Shown here in pieces: positions 48,501 to 57,392 of a DNA stretch of 64,000 bases. The notes beneath the pieces were generated by a model. It was given only the letters and a program-made list of their open reading frames with translations. It was not told the DNA's origin and did not search any database. This DNA is from Mesorhizobium kowhaii (GTDB taxonomy: Bacteria > Pseudomonadota > Alphaproteobacteria > Rhizobiales > Rhizobiaceae). The stretch is from the NCBI RefSeq assembly GCF_003253745.1, contig NZ_MZXV01000040.1, positions 124,001 through 188,000 on the forward strand. The letters run 5' to 3'. The position numbers and the translations under genes are program-made. The first letter of the stretch is position 1; every line of letters begins with the position of its first letter.

Positions 48501-51139
48501 GCCAGGGCCGAGAAATGGCCGCGCGGCGTCTGGTCGCCGCTCTTGGGCAGGATGGCGTTGACGACGTCGAATGTCGGCGCCATGAACAGGCTGAGGATCA
48601 GCAAGGCCTGCCATTGCGCGGCTTGCGTGAAGGGCAGCAGCGTCCAGCCGGCGATCGCCGCCATCACCCAGAAGATCGGCGTCAGCGAACGGCGCAGATT
48701 GTCGATCATCTTCCAGCGCGACAGGGCCGGCACGCCGGAGCGCGGATCGAGCATGAAGCCGAGAAGCTGCCAGTCGCCGCGTGCCCAGCGATGGTGGCGC
48801 GAGGCGTCGACCGAGTAGCGGGTCGGATAGTCCTCGACCAGTTCGACGTCGGTGACCAGCGCCGAGCGCGCCAGCGCGCCTTCCAGCAGATCGTGGCTGA
48901 GGATGGTGTTTTCCTCGATGCGGCCCTGCAGCGCGGCCTCGAAAGCGTCGACGTGATATAGGCCCTTGCCGGTGAAGGACCCGTCGCCGAAAACGTCCTG
49001 ATAGAGATCGGACACGGCAAAGACATAAGGGTCGAGGCCGCGATTGGCCGAGAAGACCCGCTGGAAAAACGACGCATCGTCGCCGCTGGTCAGCGACGCG
49101 GTGATGCGCGGCTGCAGGATCGCGTAGCCGGCCGTGACAACGCGTTTGGCGGCATCGAAATGCGGGCGGTTGAGGGGATGGCAGAGCTTGCCGACCAGGG
49201 TCGCGACCGCGTCGCGGGTGGTGCGTGTATCGGCATCGAGCGTCATCACATGGACGACGTTTTCCGGCAGCGGCACGTCGAGCGGCAGGAATGTGGTGTC
49301 GCTGTCGCCGCGCAGCAGAAGGTCGAGCTCGTGCAGCTTGCCGCGCTTGCGCTCCCAGCCCATCCAGGACCCTTGCGCGGCATTGAAGAGCCGGCGCCGG
49401 TGCAGGATGTAGAAACGCGGCGCGCCTTCAGAGGGATAGCGGGCGTTGAGGCGAGCGATCTCGGCGCGGGCGAATTCGAGGATTTCGGTATCCGCCGCAT
49501 CGATCTCGGTCTTGCTGTCGGGCCAGTCCGACAGCAACGCGAAATGGATTTCATCCGCCGTGTTGGCGAGATGATGCACCTCGATATTACGGATGTTTTC
49601 CTCGACGTCGTCGCGTGAGCCGATCAGCGACGGCACCACCACCAGCGTGCGCGCCTCGGGCGGTACGCCGTGCCTGTAATCATAGCCGACGAGGCGCGTC
49701 GGTTTCAGGAACAGCGATACGACGGTGTTGAAGAAGGCGAGCGCACCCTCGCTGGCCGGCACGGCAAACAGCGCCAGCATCAAGACGATCGACGGCACCG
49801 ACAGGCCGAGATTGGCGAGCGCGTTACCGGAGAGGACGAGAAGCAGAGCCGTCAGCGCAAACACCGGTACGACGATGCCAAGCCATCCGGTCTTTCGGAA
49901 GGTGCGTTTGGCCGTCTGGCTGATGGTCGGCCGGTAGCCGATCGCCTTCTCCAGTTCCAGCCGGCGCGGACCGACGAGAAAGAAACCGACATCGGTGTGG
50001 GCGGATGCAACTGGCGCGGCATCGACTTCACCGTCGCCTGGCATGGTCTCGCTGGCGGCGTGACCGGCCAGTTCGATGCCCTTCTCGGCGACGCGATATT
50101 CCGAAAGGTCGGAGCGGCGCGCCAGCTCCTCGATCGCGGTCCGGTACTGGTCACGCGAGAAGAAGTCGAGCGCGGCGAAATCGGTGCGTTCGCGCAGCAC
50201 GGTGTCGATGCGGCTGACGCCTTCGAACCACACCGTCCAGTCGACGTCGTTGATGAGGCGCAGCCCGCGGATGATGTTTCCGGTCGTCACATTGCCGCTG
50301 GACAGCGTGTGATGTTCGGAAATGATGATTTCCTCGGCGTCGGAGCCGGTCTTTTCGAGCTCGCCTTCGAGCCATTCCAAGGCCTTGCCGGCATTCTGCG
50401 ATCCATCGCGCAAGCGGTAGAGCAGCTGGGTGGCGAAGGTGGTGTCCTGCGCATGAGCGCTGAATTTGGACAGGATCGCCTGCCGGTCAGGGCTGTCGTC
50501 GGTCGCCAGAACCTTGTCGGCGACATCGTTGGCGATCTGGCGCATCTGCCGGGTACGGTTGACCCTGACCGCCAGCCGGCGGAGATTTTCGATCAGAACG
50601 AAGCGCAACAGCGACGGCAGCGCCCAGAGTTCGCCGATCTTCAGCGGCTCGAGCGACTGGAAGCCCTGGACGATGGACTTGAACATCGTCGCCGAGACGG
50701 AACTGTCCGAATGCGCCACATAGGTCCATGCCAGCGCCAGCGCGCGCGGCACGCTGCCGCCATCGGGCAGTTTCAGGCTGGGCAGCTGGCGGTAGAAGCG
50801 GCGCGGCAGATCGCGCTTGACCTGGAAAATGGTTTCTTCGACCAGATAATTGTTGTCGAGCAGCCACTGCGCCGCCGGCGTGATCGTCTCGCCCCGCGCC
50901 TGCGCGGCATTGGTCGAGCGGTAGACTTCCAAAATCTTCTTGGCGCTGTCGCGGATGCGGGCCTGAAAATCGAACGGCGTCAGGCCGAACAGATCGGTGA
51001 GGTCGCCTTTTGCCAGGCTTTCGCCAAGCAGGCGAAGACGCTCTTCGGGCAGGAAATTGGATCGTATCGGCTCTTCCGTGATGGCCGGGAAGCTCGCGCT
51101 CGTCTTCTCTATTTGGGCAGGGGTCGTCTGAATATTCAT
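42551..51139 (-). CDS. ndvB: Cyclic beta-1,2-glucan synthase
   Basis: 2862 residues, the normal giant size. Membrane segments near 415-480 and 820-990 flank the glycosyltransferase (GT84) domain, with the DADTRT acidic motif and a QxxRW-type RHHRWARGDWQ. Then come glucoamylase-like and GH94-type phosphorylase domains (C-terminal half, with FGFRDQLQDTLAL and LILGGDWNDGMN). It initiates, elongates, phosphorolytically trims and cyclises beta-1,2-glucan at the inner membrane; NdvA exports the product. The long antisense frames over it are codon-bias shadows. ATG 51139. Confidence 0.96.
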   Translation of the reverse strand: MNIQTTPAQIEKTSASFPAITEEPIRSNFLPEERLRLLGESLAKGDLTDLFGLTPFDFQARIRDSAKKILEVYRSTNAAQARGETITPAAQWLLDNNYLVEETIFQVKRDLPRRFYRQLPSLKLPDGGSVPRALALAWTYVAHSDSSVSATMFKSIVQGFQSLEPLKIGELWALPSLLRFVLIENLRRLAVRVNRTRQMRQIANDVADKVLATDDSPDRQAILSKFSAHAQDTTFATQLLYRLRDGSQNAGKALEWLEGELEKTGSDAEEIIISEHHTLSSGNVTTGNIIRGLRLINDVDWTVWFEGVSRIDTVLRERTDFAALDFFSRDQYRTAIEELARRSDLSEYRVAEKGIELAGHAASETMPGDGEVDAAPVASAHTDVGFFLVGPRRLELEKAIGYRPTISQTAKRTFRKTGWLGIVVPVFALTALLLVLSGNALANLGLSVPSIVLMLALFAVPASEGALAFFNTVVSLFLKPTRLVGYDYRHGVPPEARTLVVVPSLIGSRDDVEENIRNIEVHHLANTADEIHFALLSDWPDSKTEIDAADTEILEFARAEIARLNARYPSEGAPRFYILHRRRLFNAAQGSWMGWERKRGKLHELDLLLRGDSDTTFLPLDVPLPENVVHVMTLDADTRTTRDAVATLVGKLCHPLNRPHFDAAKRVVTAGYAILQPRITASLTSGDDASFFQRVFSANRGLDPYVFAVSDLYQDVFGDGSFTGKGLYHVDAFEAALQGRIEENTILSHDLLEGALARSALVTDVELVEDYPTRYSVDASRHHRWARGDWQLLGFMLDPRSGVPALSRWKMIDNLRRSLTPIFWVMAAIAGWTLLPFTQAAQWQALLILSLFMAPTFDVVNAILPKSGDQTPRGHFSALARDAAFGTAMVALKIVLMAHNAWMMGDAIIRTLYRLFVSRQNLLEWRTASQAHKSGDNDLGSYYGMMYGAVIIGFVGLAIPVLADSTGAFVAFFFALFWIASPAIAAWISRSAETEDRLHISAADIHALRTVARRTWHYFESFVTAEHHNLPPDNFQESPAPVVAPRTSPTNIGVYLLSVVSARDFGWISLSDAITRIDATMTTIEGMPRDRGHLFNWYDTTTLKPLYPLYISAVDSGNLAGHLVAVAAACAEWAEAPSVHLQGDFEGILDTVTILSESLDELPDDRRQLRPLRQRLADRLDGMRRAVDTIKAQPEMASIRTINLAVLAGEIRKLATAIHTEAASAQSDVIVDWAARLEATCEAHVHDAHSDDNAVEALRAKLLTLRERTRRFAFEMDFSFLMRPERKLLSIGYRVEEHQLDESCYDLMASEARLTSLFAIAKGDLPTEHWFRLGRPIVEIGFKGALMSWSGSMFEYLMPPLVMKEPQGSILNQTSKLIIKRQIQYGRQKNVPWGISEAAYNARDRELTYQYTNFGVPGLGLKRGLGQNTVIAPYATVLAAQFNPREAVQNLARLREIGALGRHGYYDAVDFTPQRVPEGTDHVVVQNYMAHHSGMSIVAVADAIFEGRMRDRFHSDPVIESAELLLQERAPRDIPTATVRTEADERSKDETEVESPDTRIVLDPLRSLRSTSVMSNGRYSVMVTATGSGYSRWGDLSVTRWQPDPTEDRLGSYIFLRDAGTGDWWSATAEPKRAAEEKAQTLFSDDKASFVKSVGTLRSEVECIVISEGNGEGRRVTLYNDGPSDRHIEVTSFAELVLGLEASDNAHPAFSKMFVETEIASNNAQIFATRRKRETSEPDIAMVHFVTDPSGSARDAEAETDRRAFIGRGRTIVDAAAFDPGARLGGHSGFTLDPVAALRRQVRVPANKKISLTFWTVVGASRAELEEAIARLDHPESFARQAMLAWTRSQVQTRHMGLSLTDAANVQKLARYLIYPDPFLRLPAESIASGLGKQSSLWPTSISGDFPIFLVRIGDVADLEIVAQALRFQEYMRTRGMMIDFVVVNEQASSYVQDLQRAVETLCENSRLRGKELGPRQHIFAVRRDLMDETTYKTLLAVARVVLHTRNGTIFDQIERAEAAALQARDALQPAALTVARELPSLAPMAHAFASQAVADVSADGSGLSQWNGFGGFDGDGRHYVVRLAGRRTTPQPWINVVSNASFGFHTSAEGAAFTWSRNSRDYQLTPWSNDPVSNRPGEGLYIYDQASGKAFSPLAAMVRDPSMTYEAWHGQGFSTFRSKRGSLSMDLTHVVDPIDPVKISRLRIQNSGSVPARLRVYAYAEWVLGGHRSRSAATIVPSRDAATGALLAQNPYGLDFSERVAFLAADGGVHSVTTDRSEFLGRHGSSELPQAVLSGAALSGRVEAGDDPCAAIARDIEIPAGGDVTLLWLLGDAESVEEAGALVQEHRARDFDQRLADNEREWRGFLDTIQVDTPDKALDAMVNHWLPYQSLACRIRARSAFYQASGAFGFRDQLQDTLALLAHDPQLARDQILNAARRQFPEGDVQHWWLPRTGAGVRTTISDDVVWLAHATARYLLVTGDATILKEQLPFIDGQALDEGEHDAFFTPEISKRTASLYDHCARALDLAIKRSSPAGLPLILGGDWNDGMNRVGEHGKGESVWLGWFLLKTLGDFAAIAKTEGDAKRAQAWAKHADALKRALESTAWDGEWYRRGSFDDGTPLGSRTSQECKIDSIAQSWSVLSGEGDPARSTTAMEQATKLLVDDKLKIVKLFTPPFSKTDKEPGYIKSYPPGVRENGGQYTHAATWFVIALAEMGRTDEAYRCFSMLNPVNHATDEASAEHYRVEPYVVAADIYAGDDKGGRGGWTWYTGSAGWLYRAAVEGILGIERRGKRVQFKPKLPGHWDGYSATLKMLGAELRVRVIRDKKAKAVSLELNGAKTKVSAVELKDGEVTDVVIRIPA

Positions 51140-51405
51140 TGAAAATTCCGTATGCGGACACTGAGCGGCGTCACCGCCACGGCAATGGCCCTAAAACCGA
51201 TTCAAATGCAATTGGTTGCATAATCCCACTTGCTGAAAGTTTATTTCCGCACCACGACAGGGCGTCATCTCTCAGCAAAATTCCAAGACGAGCGCCCCTC
51301 TTCCCGCCAGGTCCGATCGACGGGGAGGATTCAGGCTTTTTCGTGATGCCGCCAGCAGCTTACGCTATATTTCGCGGGCACCGCGATCATGTTTGGAAAC
51401 AAGCG

Positions 51406-51993
51406 TTAATCGTTGCCGGATATGCCGCCGATCCGAATGACGAACAGCGTCGTCTCCTGGGTGGGCTCGACACGAATGTCAGCGATGTTCGGACCGTCCA
51501 GCAACGCGTCCAGCGGCCCGAGGCGAACCGGCTCGGCAGCAAACACAAGAACCTCACCGCTCAGGCACAGGACGAGAGTGGTTCCCATCTCGGCCCGGAT
51601 CGCCACCGGAGCGGAAATCACGAGCCGTTCGACCGAATGCACCATCCGGCCGCGGCGGGTCATGACATTGAGATCGGTGATCGGCCCGCCAATCAGCGCC
51701 GCCGCTGTCGCCACGTCCGCCGGGAATGAAAAAGGGACGGTCGCCGGCGTTATAGTGGCCTGCCGCCGGCCGGCAATATCGAGGACGACGCCCTCGCCTT
51801 CGAGCACCGCAAGCGTGCGGTCGATCCCGGCAAATTGCGAGAACGGCCCGCTGCCTTCGACGCGCGCCATCGAGACGCGCCAGTCGAAGTCATCGAGCCC
51901 GGCGTCGGCAGGCGAGACGGCGACCTCGGTCGTCACCCCGCCGCCGTTCTTCCACGGCATGGGCTTGTATTCGGCTGCCCGCAGGACGCGCAT
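51406..51993 (-). CDS. hutD: HutD family protein
   Basis: 195 residues, bicupin fold of the HutD family: an early YKPMPWKNGGGVTTEVAV, then WRVSMARVEGSGPFSQFAGIDR and LNVMTRRG. HutD modulates histidine utilisation, possibly limiting pathway flux or binding formylglutamate. It is the last gene of the leftward hut operon, 11 bases after hutU. Confidence 0.9.
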   Translation of the reverse strand: MRVLRAAEYKPMPWKNGGGVTTEVAVSPADAGLDDFDWRVSMARVEGSGPFSQFAGIDRTLAVLEGEGVVLDIAGRRQATITPATVPFSFPADVATAAALIGGPITDLNVMTRRGRMVHSVERLVISAPVAIRAEMGTTLVLCLSGEVLVFAAEPVRLGPLDALLDGPNIADIRVEPTQETTLFVIRIGGISGND

Positions 51994-52004
51994 CGGTCAG
52001 TCCA

Positions 52005-53675
52005 TCACCCGAGAATGCCGGGCAGGTTGAGCTGATGCTCCTTTGCGCACTCGATGGCGATGTCGTAGCCGGCATCGGCGTGGCGCATGACGCCGGTCGC
52101 CGGGTCGTTCCACAAGACCCGCTCGAGGCGCCTGGCCGCTTCGCGTGTGCCGTCGGCGACGATGACCATGCCGGCATGCTGCGAGAATCCCATGCCGACA
52201 CCGCCGCCATGGTGCAGCGACACCCAGGTGGCGCCCGAAGCCGTGTTGAGCAGTGCGTTGAGCAGCGGCCAGTCGGACACGGCGTCCGAGCCGTCCTTCA
52301 TCGATTCCGTCTCGCGGTTCGGCGAGGCGACCGAGCCGGAATCGAGGTGATCGCGGCCGATGACGACAGGCGCCTTGAGCTCGCCCTTGGCCACCATTTC
52401 GTTGAAGGCGAGGCCAAGCCTGTGCCGATCGCCGAGGCCGACCCAGCAGATGCGCGCCGGCAGGCCCTGGAAGGCGATGCGCTCACGCGCCATGTCGAGC
52501 CAGTTGTGCAGATGGGTGTTGCCGGGCGTCAGTTCGCGCACCTTGGCATCGGTCTTGTAGATATCCTCGGGATCGCCCGACAGGGCTGCCCAGCGGAACG
52601 GGCCGATGCCGCGGCAAAACAGCGGACGGATATAGGCTGGCACGAAGCCGGGGAAGGCGAAAGCGTTCTCGAACCCCTCCTCCTTGGCCACCTGGCGGAT
52701 GTTGTTGCCATAGTCGAGCGTCGGCACGCCGGCGTTCCAGAACGCCACCATCGCCTCCACATGTTCGCGCATCGAAGCGCGGGCGGCTTTTTCAACTGCC
52801 TTCGGGTCGCTGACGCGCTTCTCACGCCACTCAGCCATCGTCCAGCCCTTGGGCAGATAGCCGTTGATGGGGTCGTGGGCCGAGGTCTGGTCGGTGACCA
52901 TATCGGGGCGAATGCCGCGCCTGAACATTTCCGGAACGATCTCGGCCGTATTGCCGAGCAGGCCTACCGACTTCGCCTCGCCTGCCTTGGTCCAGCGCTC
53001 GATCATCGCCATCGCCTCGTCGAGTGTCTCGGCCTTCTCGTCGACATAGCGGGTGCGCAGGCGGAAATCGATCGAATCCGGGTTGCATTCGATCGCCAGG
53101 CAGCAGGCGCCGGCCATGACAGCGGCGAGCGGCTGGGCACCGCCCATGCCGCCGAGACCTCCGGTCAGGATCCACTTGCCCCTGAGATTGCCGCCATAAT
53201 GCTGGCGCCCAGCCTCGACGAAGGTCTCGTAGGTGCCCTGCACGATGCCTTGCGTGCCGATGTAGATCCACGAGCCGGCCGTCATCTGGCCGTACATCAT
53301 CAGGCCCTTCTTATCGAGCTCATTGAACTTTTCCCAGGTCGCCCAGTGCGGCACCAGGTTGGAGTTGGCGATCAGCACGCGCGGTGCGTCCGGATGGGTG
53401 CGGAAGACGCCGACCGGCTTGCCCGACTGCACCAGCAAAGTCTCGTCATCGGCGAGCGTCCTCAACGAGGCGACGATGCGGTCAAAGTCGTTCCAGGTGC
53501 GCGCCGCCCGGCCGATGCCGCCATAAACAACCAGCTCGTTGGGGTTTTCGGCGACGTCCGGGTCGAGATTGTTCATCAGCATGCGCAGCGGCGCTTCCGT
53601 CAACCAGGAGCGGGCGCTGATTTCCGTGCCGCGCGGGCTGCGGACTTCGCGGATGTTGTGGCGGGGATTGTTCAT
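52005..53675 (-). CDS. hutU: Urocanate hydratase
   Basis: Converts urocanate to imidazolonepropionate with tightly bound NAD+. 556 residues, standard. Hallmarks: YGGIGRAARTW start region, TGGLGGMGGAQPLA dinucleotide site, and the DQTSAHDPINGYLP plus FCRGIGPFRWAALSGD signatures. Middle of the leftward hut operon. Confidence 0.96.
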   Translation of the reverse strand: MNNPRHNIREVRSPRGTEISARSWLTEAPLRMLMNNLDPDVAENPNELVVYGGIGRAARTWNDFDRIVASLRTLADDETLLVQSGKPVGVFRTHPDAPRVLIANSNLVPHWATWEKFNELDKKGLMMYGQMTAGSWIYIGTQGIVQGTYETFVEAGRQHYGGNLRGKWILTGGLGGMGGAQPLAAVMAGACCLAIECNPDSIDFRLRTRYVDEKAETLDEAMAMIERWTKAGEAKSVGLLGNTAEIVPEMFRRGIRPDMVTDQTSAHDPINGYLPKGWTMAEWREKRVSDPKAVEKAARASMREHVEAMVAFWNAGVPTLDYGNNIRQVAKEEGFENAFAFPGFVPAYIRPLFCRGIGPFRWAALSGDPEDIYKTDAKVRELTPGNTHLHNWLDMARERIAFQGLPARICWVGLGDRHRLGLAFNEMVAKGELKAPVVIGRDHLDSGSVASPNRETESMKDGSDAVSDWPLLNALLNTASGATWVSLHHGGGVGMGFSQHAGMVIVADGTREAARRLERVLWNDPATGVMRHADAGYDIAIECAKEHQLNLPGILG

Positions 53676-53702
53676 GTCGTCACTCCAGAAAAGGATCGAA
53701 TG

Positions 53703-54524
53703 TCAGACGCGCGCCCAAGATGTTGCGCTCTCAAGGATTTTCCGCAGCGTGGCGCGGATCGGTGCTGCAAACTCAGCATCGTAGGGAACCGGCCAATTAT
53801 CGGGCGTGCCCTTTCCCTCGGGCTCACGCATGTAGCCGCGGTTGGAGAGTTCCATCTGCAGCGCATGGACACCCTGTTGCGGCTGGCCGAAATGACGCGT
53901 GATCCAGCCACCCTTGAAGCGGCCGTTGACGACAAAGGTCTCGCTGGTTTCGGCCATGATCTGGCCGACCATCGCCTGCAAGGCCGGATCGGCGCTCTTG
54001 CCGTCGTTGGTGCCGAGATTGAACACCGGCAGCGTGCCTTCGAACAGACGCGGCAGGACCGAGCGGATCGAGTGGCAATCATAGATGACGATCTTTTCGT
54101 GCAGCCCACGCAAGCGGCCGATCTCGGCCTGCAAGGCGGCATGATACGGCGTGAAGAATTTCTCACGGCGTTCGTCGATCTCCGACGGTCCTGGCTCTTC
54201 GCCTTCGCGGTAGAGCGGATCGCCATCGAAGGTTTCGGTCGGGCACAGGCCAGTGGTTGCCTGGCCGGGATAAAGCGACGCTCCGGACGGATCACGGTTG
54301 ACGTCGATGACGGTGCGCGAAATCGCCGTATGAACGACGGTCGCGCCAAGATCGCCAGCGAAGTCATACAGCTTGTCGATCCACCAGTCGCAGTCGCGGC
54401 GACCGAGCCAGGGCGACACCAGCCGGTTGTCGAGGCCGGCGAGGTCGATGCCGGTATGCGGGATCGACACCAGCAGCGGAGCTGTGCCGGGCGTGACGGT
54501 GAGCCAGGAGGGTGCGGTCATCAT
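53703..54524 (-). CDS. hutG: N-formylglutamate deformylase
   Basis: Hydrolyses N-formylglutamate to glutamate and formate, the last step of the five-step hut route. 273 residues; metal ligands in LVSIPHTGIDL and IYDCHSIRS, with RDPSGASLYPGQATTGLCP as a family block. Its ATG overlaps the hutH stop (ATGA). It pairs logically with hutF upstream. Confidence 0.93.
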   Translation of the reverse strand: MMTAPSWLTVTPGTAPLLVSIPHTGIDLAGLDNRLVSPWLGRRDCDWWIDKLYDFAGDLGATVVHTAISRTVIDVNRDPSGASLYPGQATTGLCPTETFDGDPLYREGEEPGPSEIDERREKFFTPYHAALQAEIGRLRGLHEKIVIYDCHSIRSVLPRLFEGTLPVFNLGTNDGKSADPALQAMVGQIMAETSETFVVNGRFKGGWITRHFGQPQQGVHALQMELSNRGYMREPEGKGTPDNWPVPYDAEFAAPIRATLRKILESATSWARV

Positions 54525-56062
54525 GCAGTTCCCGAAATCGACGGCAGCGCCACTGCGCTCGCTGCCTTGATGGTCGCACCACTGCGCACCATGGCGATGG
54601 CTTTTTCCATATCAGGATGGAAATGGCGGTCATTGTCGAGATGCGGCACCTCGGCCCGGACCAGCTTACGCACCGCTTCCAGGGCAGCGCTCGACGCCAG
54701 CGGCGCATGGAAATCGCAGCCTTGCGCGGCGGCCAGCAATTCGATGCCGATCACCGCCGTCGCATTCTCGACCATGCCGATCAGCCGGCGCGCGCCATGC
54801 GCCGCCATCGAAACGTGGTCTTCCTGGTTGGCCGAGGTCGGGATGGAATCGACGCTGGCCGGATAGGCTTTCTGCTTGTTCTCGGAAACGAGGGCCGCCG
54901 CCGTCACCTGCGGGATCATGAAACCGGAATTCAAGCCGGGCTTCGGCGTGAGAAATGCCGGCATGCCGGACAGCGCGGGATCGACCAGCATGGCGATGCG
55001 GCGTTCAGACAGCGAGCCGATCTCGCAGACCGCGAGCGCAATCATGTCGGCGGCGAAGGCGACCGGCTCGGCGTGAAAATTGCCGCCGGAAAGTGCGGTA
55101 TCGTCCTCGGCGAAAATCAGCGGATTGTCGGTGACGCCATTGGCCTCGGTGCCGAGCGTGTCCGCCGCCTGGCGCAGAACGGTGAGTGCCGCGCCCATGA
55201 CCTGCGGCTGGCAGCGCAGGCAATAGGGATCCTGCACGCGCTCGTCGCCAACCCGGTGCGATTCGCGAATGGCGCTGCCGGCCATCAGATTGCGCAGCGC
55301 GTCCGCCGTCTCGATCTGGCCGCGATGCTTTCTCAGCGCATGGATGCGCGGATCGAAGGGAGCGTCGGAGCCCTTTGCCGCGTCGGTCGACAAGGCGCCG
55401 GCGACCAGCGCCGACTGGTAGAGCACTTCTGCCTCGAACAAGGCTGCGAGCGCATAGGCCGTCGAAAACTGCGTGCCATTGAGCAGTGCCAGACCTTCCT
55501 TGGCGCCGAGCGTCACTGGCTCCAGCCCGTGCGAGACAAAGGCGACTTTGGCCGGGAAGCGGCCGTGCGGGGTGAAGCATTCGCCGACGCCGATCATCAC
55601 CGCCGTCATATGCGACAGCGGGGCAAGGTCGCCGGAGGCGCCGACCGAGCCTTGCGCCGGCACCACCGGGATGACGTCGTTGGCCAGCATCGCTTCGAGC
55701 AACTCGATGGTCTGCGGCCGCACGCCGGAGGCGCCCTGCGCCAGGCTGGCCAGCTTCAGCGCCATCATCAGCCTGCAAACAGCGACCGGCATCGGCTCGC
55801 CGACGCCGGCGGCATGCGACAGCACGATGTTGCGCTGCAAGGTCTCGAGGTCCCCGGTGGGGATGCGGACGCTGGCGAGTTTGCCGAAGCCGGTGTTGAT
55901 GCCATAGACCGGCTCGCCCTTGGCGACGATCCTTGCGACGGCCTCGGCGCTCGCCTTGATTTTTGGCCGGCAGGCGTCGTCAAGCTTGGGCACGGCGCCA
56001 CGGTAGATGGCGCGCCAGTCTGCCAGCGTCGCATTGCCGGGCTTCAGGGTCAGTTCGGTCAT
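54521..56062 (-). CDS. hutH: Histidine ammonia-lyase
   Basis: Removes ammonia from histidine to give urocanate. 513 residues; the MIO-forming Ala-Ser-Gly is in SVGASGDLAPLSH. ATG at 56062 (MTELTLKPG) overlaps the hutI stop (ATGA). The apparent extension to 56236 lies inside hutI and is rejected. Confidence 0.95.
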   Translation of the reverse strand: MTELTLKPGNATLADWRAIYRGAVPKLDDACRPKIKASAEAVARIVAKGEPVYGINTGFGKLASVRIPTGDLETLQRNIVLSHAAGVGEPMPVAVCRLMMALKLASLAQGASGVRPQTIELLEAMLANDVIPVVPAQGSVGASGDLAPLSHMTAVMIGVGECFTPHGRFPAKVAFVSHGLEPVTLGAKEGLALLNGTQFSTAYALAALFEAEVLYQSALVAGALSTDAAKGSDAPFDPRIHALRKHRGQIETADALRNLMAGSAIRESHRVGDERVQDPYCLRCQPQVMGAALTVLRQAADTLGTEANGVTDNPLIFAEDDTALSGGNFHAEPVAFAADMIALAVCEIGSLSERRIAMLVDPALSGMPAFLTPKPGLNSGFMIPQVTAAALVSENKQKAYPASVDSIPTSANQEDHVSMAAHGARRLIGMVENATAVIGIELLAAAQGCDFHAPLASSAALEAVRKLVRAEVPHLDNDRHFHPDMEKAIAMVRSGATIKAASAVALPSISGTA

Positions 56063-57297
56063 TGTCCTCTCCAGATGCGGGCATGCAGCGGGTTGAAGCC
56101 CATGCGGTAGACGAGTTCGGCGGGGCGCTCGATGTTCCAGATCGCCAGATCGGCGGATTTTCCGGCTTCCAGCGTACCCGTTTGTCCCAGCAGGCCGAGC
56201 GCGCGGGCGGCCTCGCGGGTGACGCCGGCCAGGCATTCGTCGACGGTCAGGCCAAACAAGGTCGCCGCCATGTTCATGGTTAGAAGCAGCGAGGTCAGCG
56301 GCGAGGTGCCGGGATTGTTGTCGGTGGCGACAGCCATTTTGACGCCGTGCTGGCGAAACAGGCCGACCGGTGGCTTCTTGGTTTCACGAATGAAGTAGTA
56401 GGCGCCGGGCAGGATCGTCGCCACGGTTCCGGCCTTTGCCATTGCCGCGGCGCCCGCCTCATCGGTGTATTCGAGATGATCGGCCGACAGCGCACCATAG
56501 CGCGCGGCAAGTTCGGCGCCATGCAAATTGGACAGCTGGTCGGCATGGAGCTTGACCGGCAAGCCTGCCGCCTTGGCGGCATCGAAGACGCGCGTCATCT
56601 GCTCCGGGGAAAAAGCAATGCCCTCGCAAAAACCGTCGACGGCATCGGCCAGCCCCTCGGCGGCAACCGCCGGAAGAATTTCTTTTGCGACCAGATCGAT
56701 AAAGGCGTCCTTGTCGCCCTTGGCTTCCGGCGGCAGTGCGTGGGCGCCGAGGAAGCTTGTGCGGATCGTCACCGACCGCTCACCGCCCAACCGCCGTGCG
56801 GCACGCAGCGACTTCTTTTCGTTTTCCAGATCGAGCCCATAACCCGACTTGATCTCGACGGTGGTGACGCCCTCGGCGATCAGTGCATCGAGACGCGGCA
56901 GCGATTGCGCGACCAGATCGTCTTCGCTGGCGGCACGCAAGGATTTGACCGAGGAGACAATGCCGCCGCCGGCCCTGGCGACCTCTTCATAGGTGGCGCC
57001 GGCCAGCCGCATCTCGAACTCGTTGGCGCGGTTGCCGGCATGGACCAGATGGGTATGGCAGTCGATCAGGCCGGGCGTGATCCAGCGCCCCTCGCAATCG
57101 ATCGTCTCGGCGCCTTGGGCCAGCGTTGCGGGCATCCCCGACTCGGGACCGGCGTAGACAATGCGGCCGTCATGCGCGGCGACGGCGCCGTGTGCGACGA
57201 CGCCAAGTCCGGCAGAACCCTCGGCCATGGTCGCCAGACGCGCATTGCGCCATAGACGAAGACCCCCTGCCCAGCTTTTGCTCTCTGCAGCCATCAT
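56059..57297 (-). CDS. hutI: Imidazolonepropionase
   Basis: Hydrolyses imidazolonepropionate to N-formiminoglutamate. 412 residues, amidohydrolase fold: LIDCHTHLVHAGNRANEF (metal-binding HxH), VTTVEIKSGYG, KLHADQLS and ATDNNPGT. First gene of the leftward hut operon; HutC-like palindrome upstream at 57324-57335. Confidence 0.95.
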   Translation of the reverse strand: MMAAESKSWAGGLRLWRNARLATMAEGSAGLGVVAHGAVAAHDGRIVYAGPESGMPATLAQGAETIDCEGRWITPGLIDCHTHLVHAGNRANEFEMRLAGATYEEVARAGGGIVSSVKSLRAASEDDLVAQSLPRLDALIAEGVTTVEIKSGYGLDLENEKKSLRAARRLGGERSVTIRTSFLGAHALPPEAKGDKDAFIDLVAKEILPAVAAEGLADAVDGFCEGIAFSPEQMTRVFDAAKAAGLPVKLHADQLSNLHGAELAARYGALSADHLEYTDEAGAAAMAKAGTVATILPGAYYFIRETKKPPVGLFRQHGVKMAVATDNNPGTSPLTSLLLTMNMAATLFGLTVDECLAGVTREAARALGLLGQTGTLEAGKSADLAIWNIERPAELVYRMGFNPLHARIWRGQ

Positions 57298-57323
57298 CTT
57301 TTCCGTTTCAATCGGTGGCGATT

Positions 57324-57335
57324 ATGTATATACAT
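57324..57335. promoter_or_regulatory. HutC-like operator
   Basis: Perfect 12-base palindrome ATGTATATACAT between divergent hutI and hutF. The core TGTATATACA matches known HutC sites. Inverted GTTTCAAT (57305) and ATTGAAAC (57336) surround it, but are not centred on it. Confidence 0.75.
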
Positions 57336-57392
57336 ATTGAAACGCACTGCAAGTGCCATCATCGCATACGAGACAGGGAACCGGAGAGAAAA

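Noticed and set aside
42728..48961. Very long open frames antisense to ndvB (about 1311 and 765 codons)
   Set aside because: They lie exactly opposite ndvB, have compositions typical of GC-biased antisense (Arg/His/Gly/Asp-rich, no domains), and ndvB is beyond doubt.
52035..54866. 943-codon open frame antisense to hutU, hutG and hutH
   Set aside because: It crosses three well-supported genes and has no recognisable domain; a codon-bias shadow.
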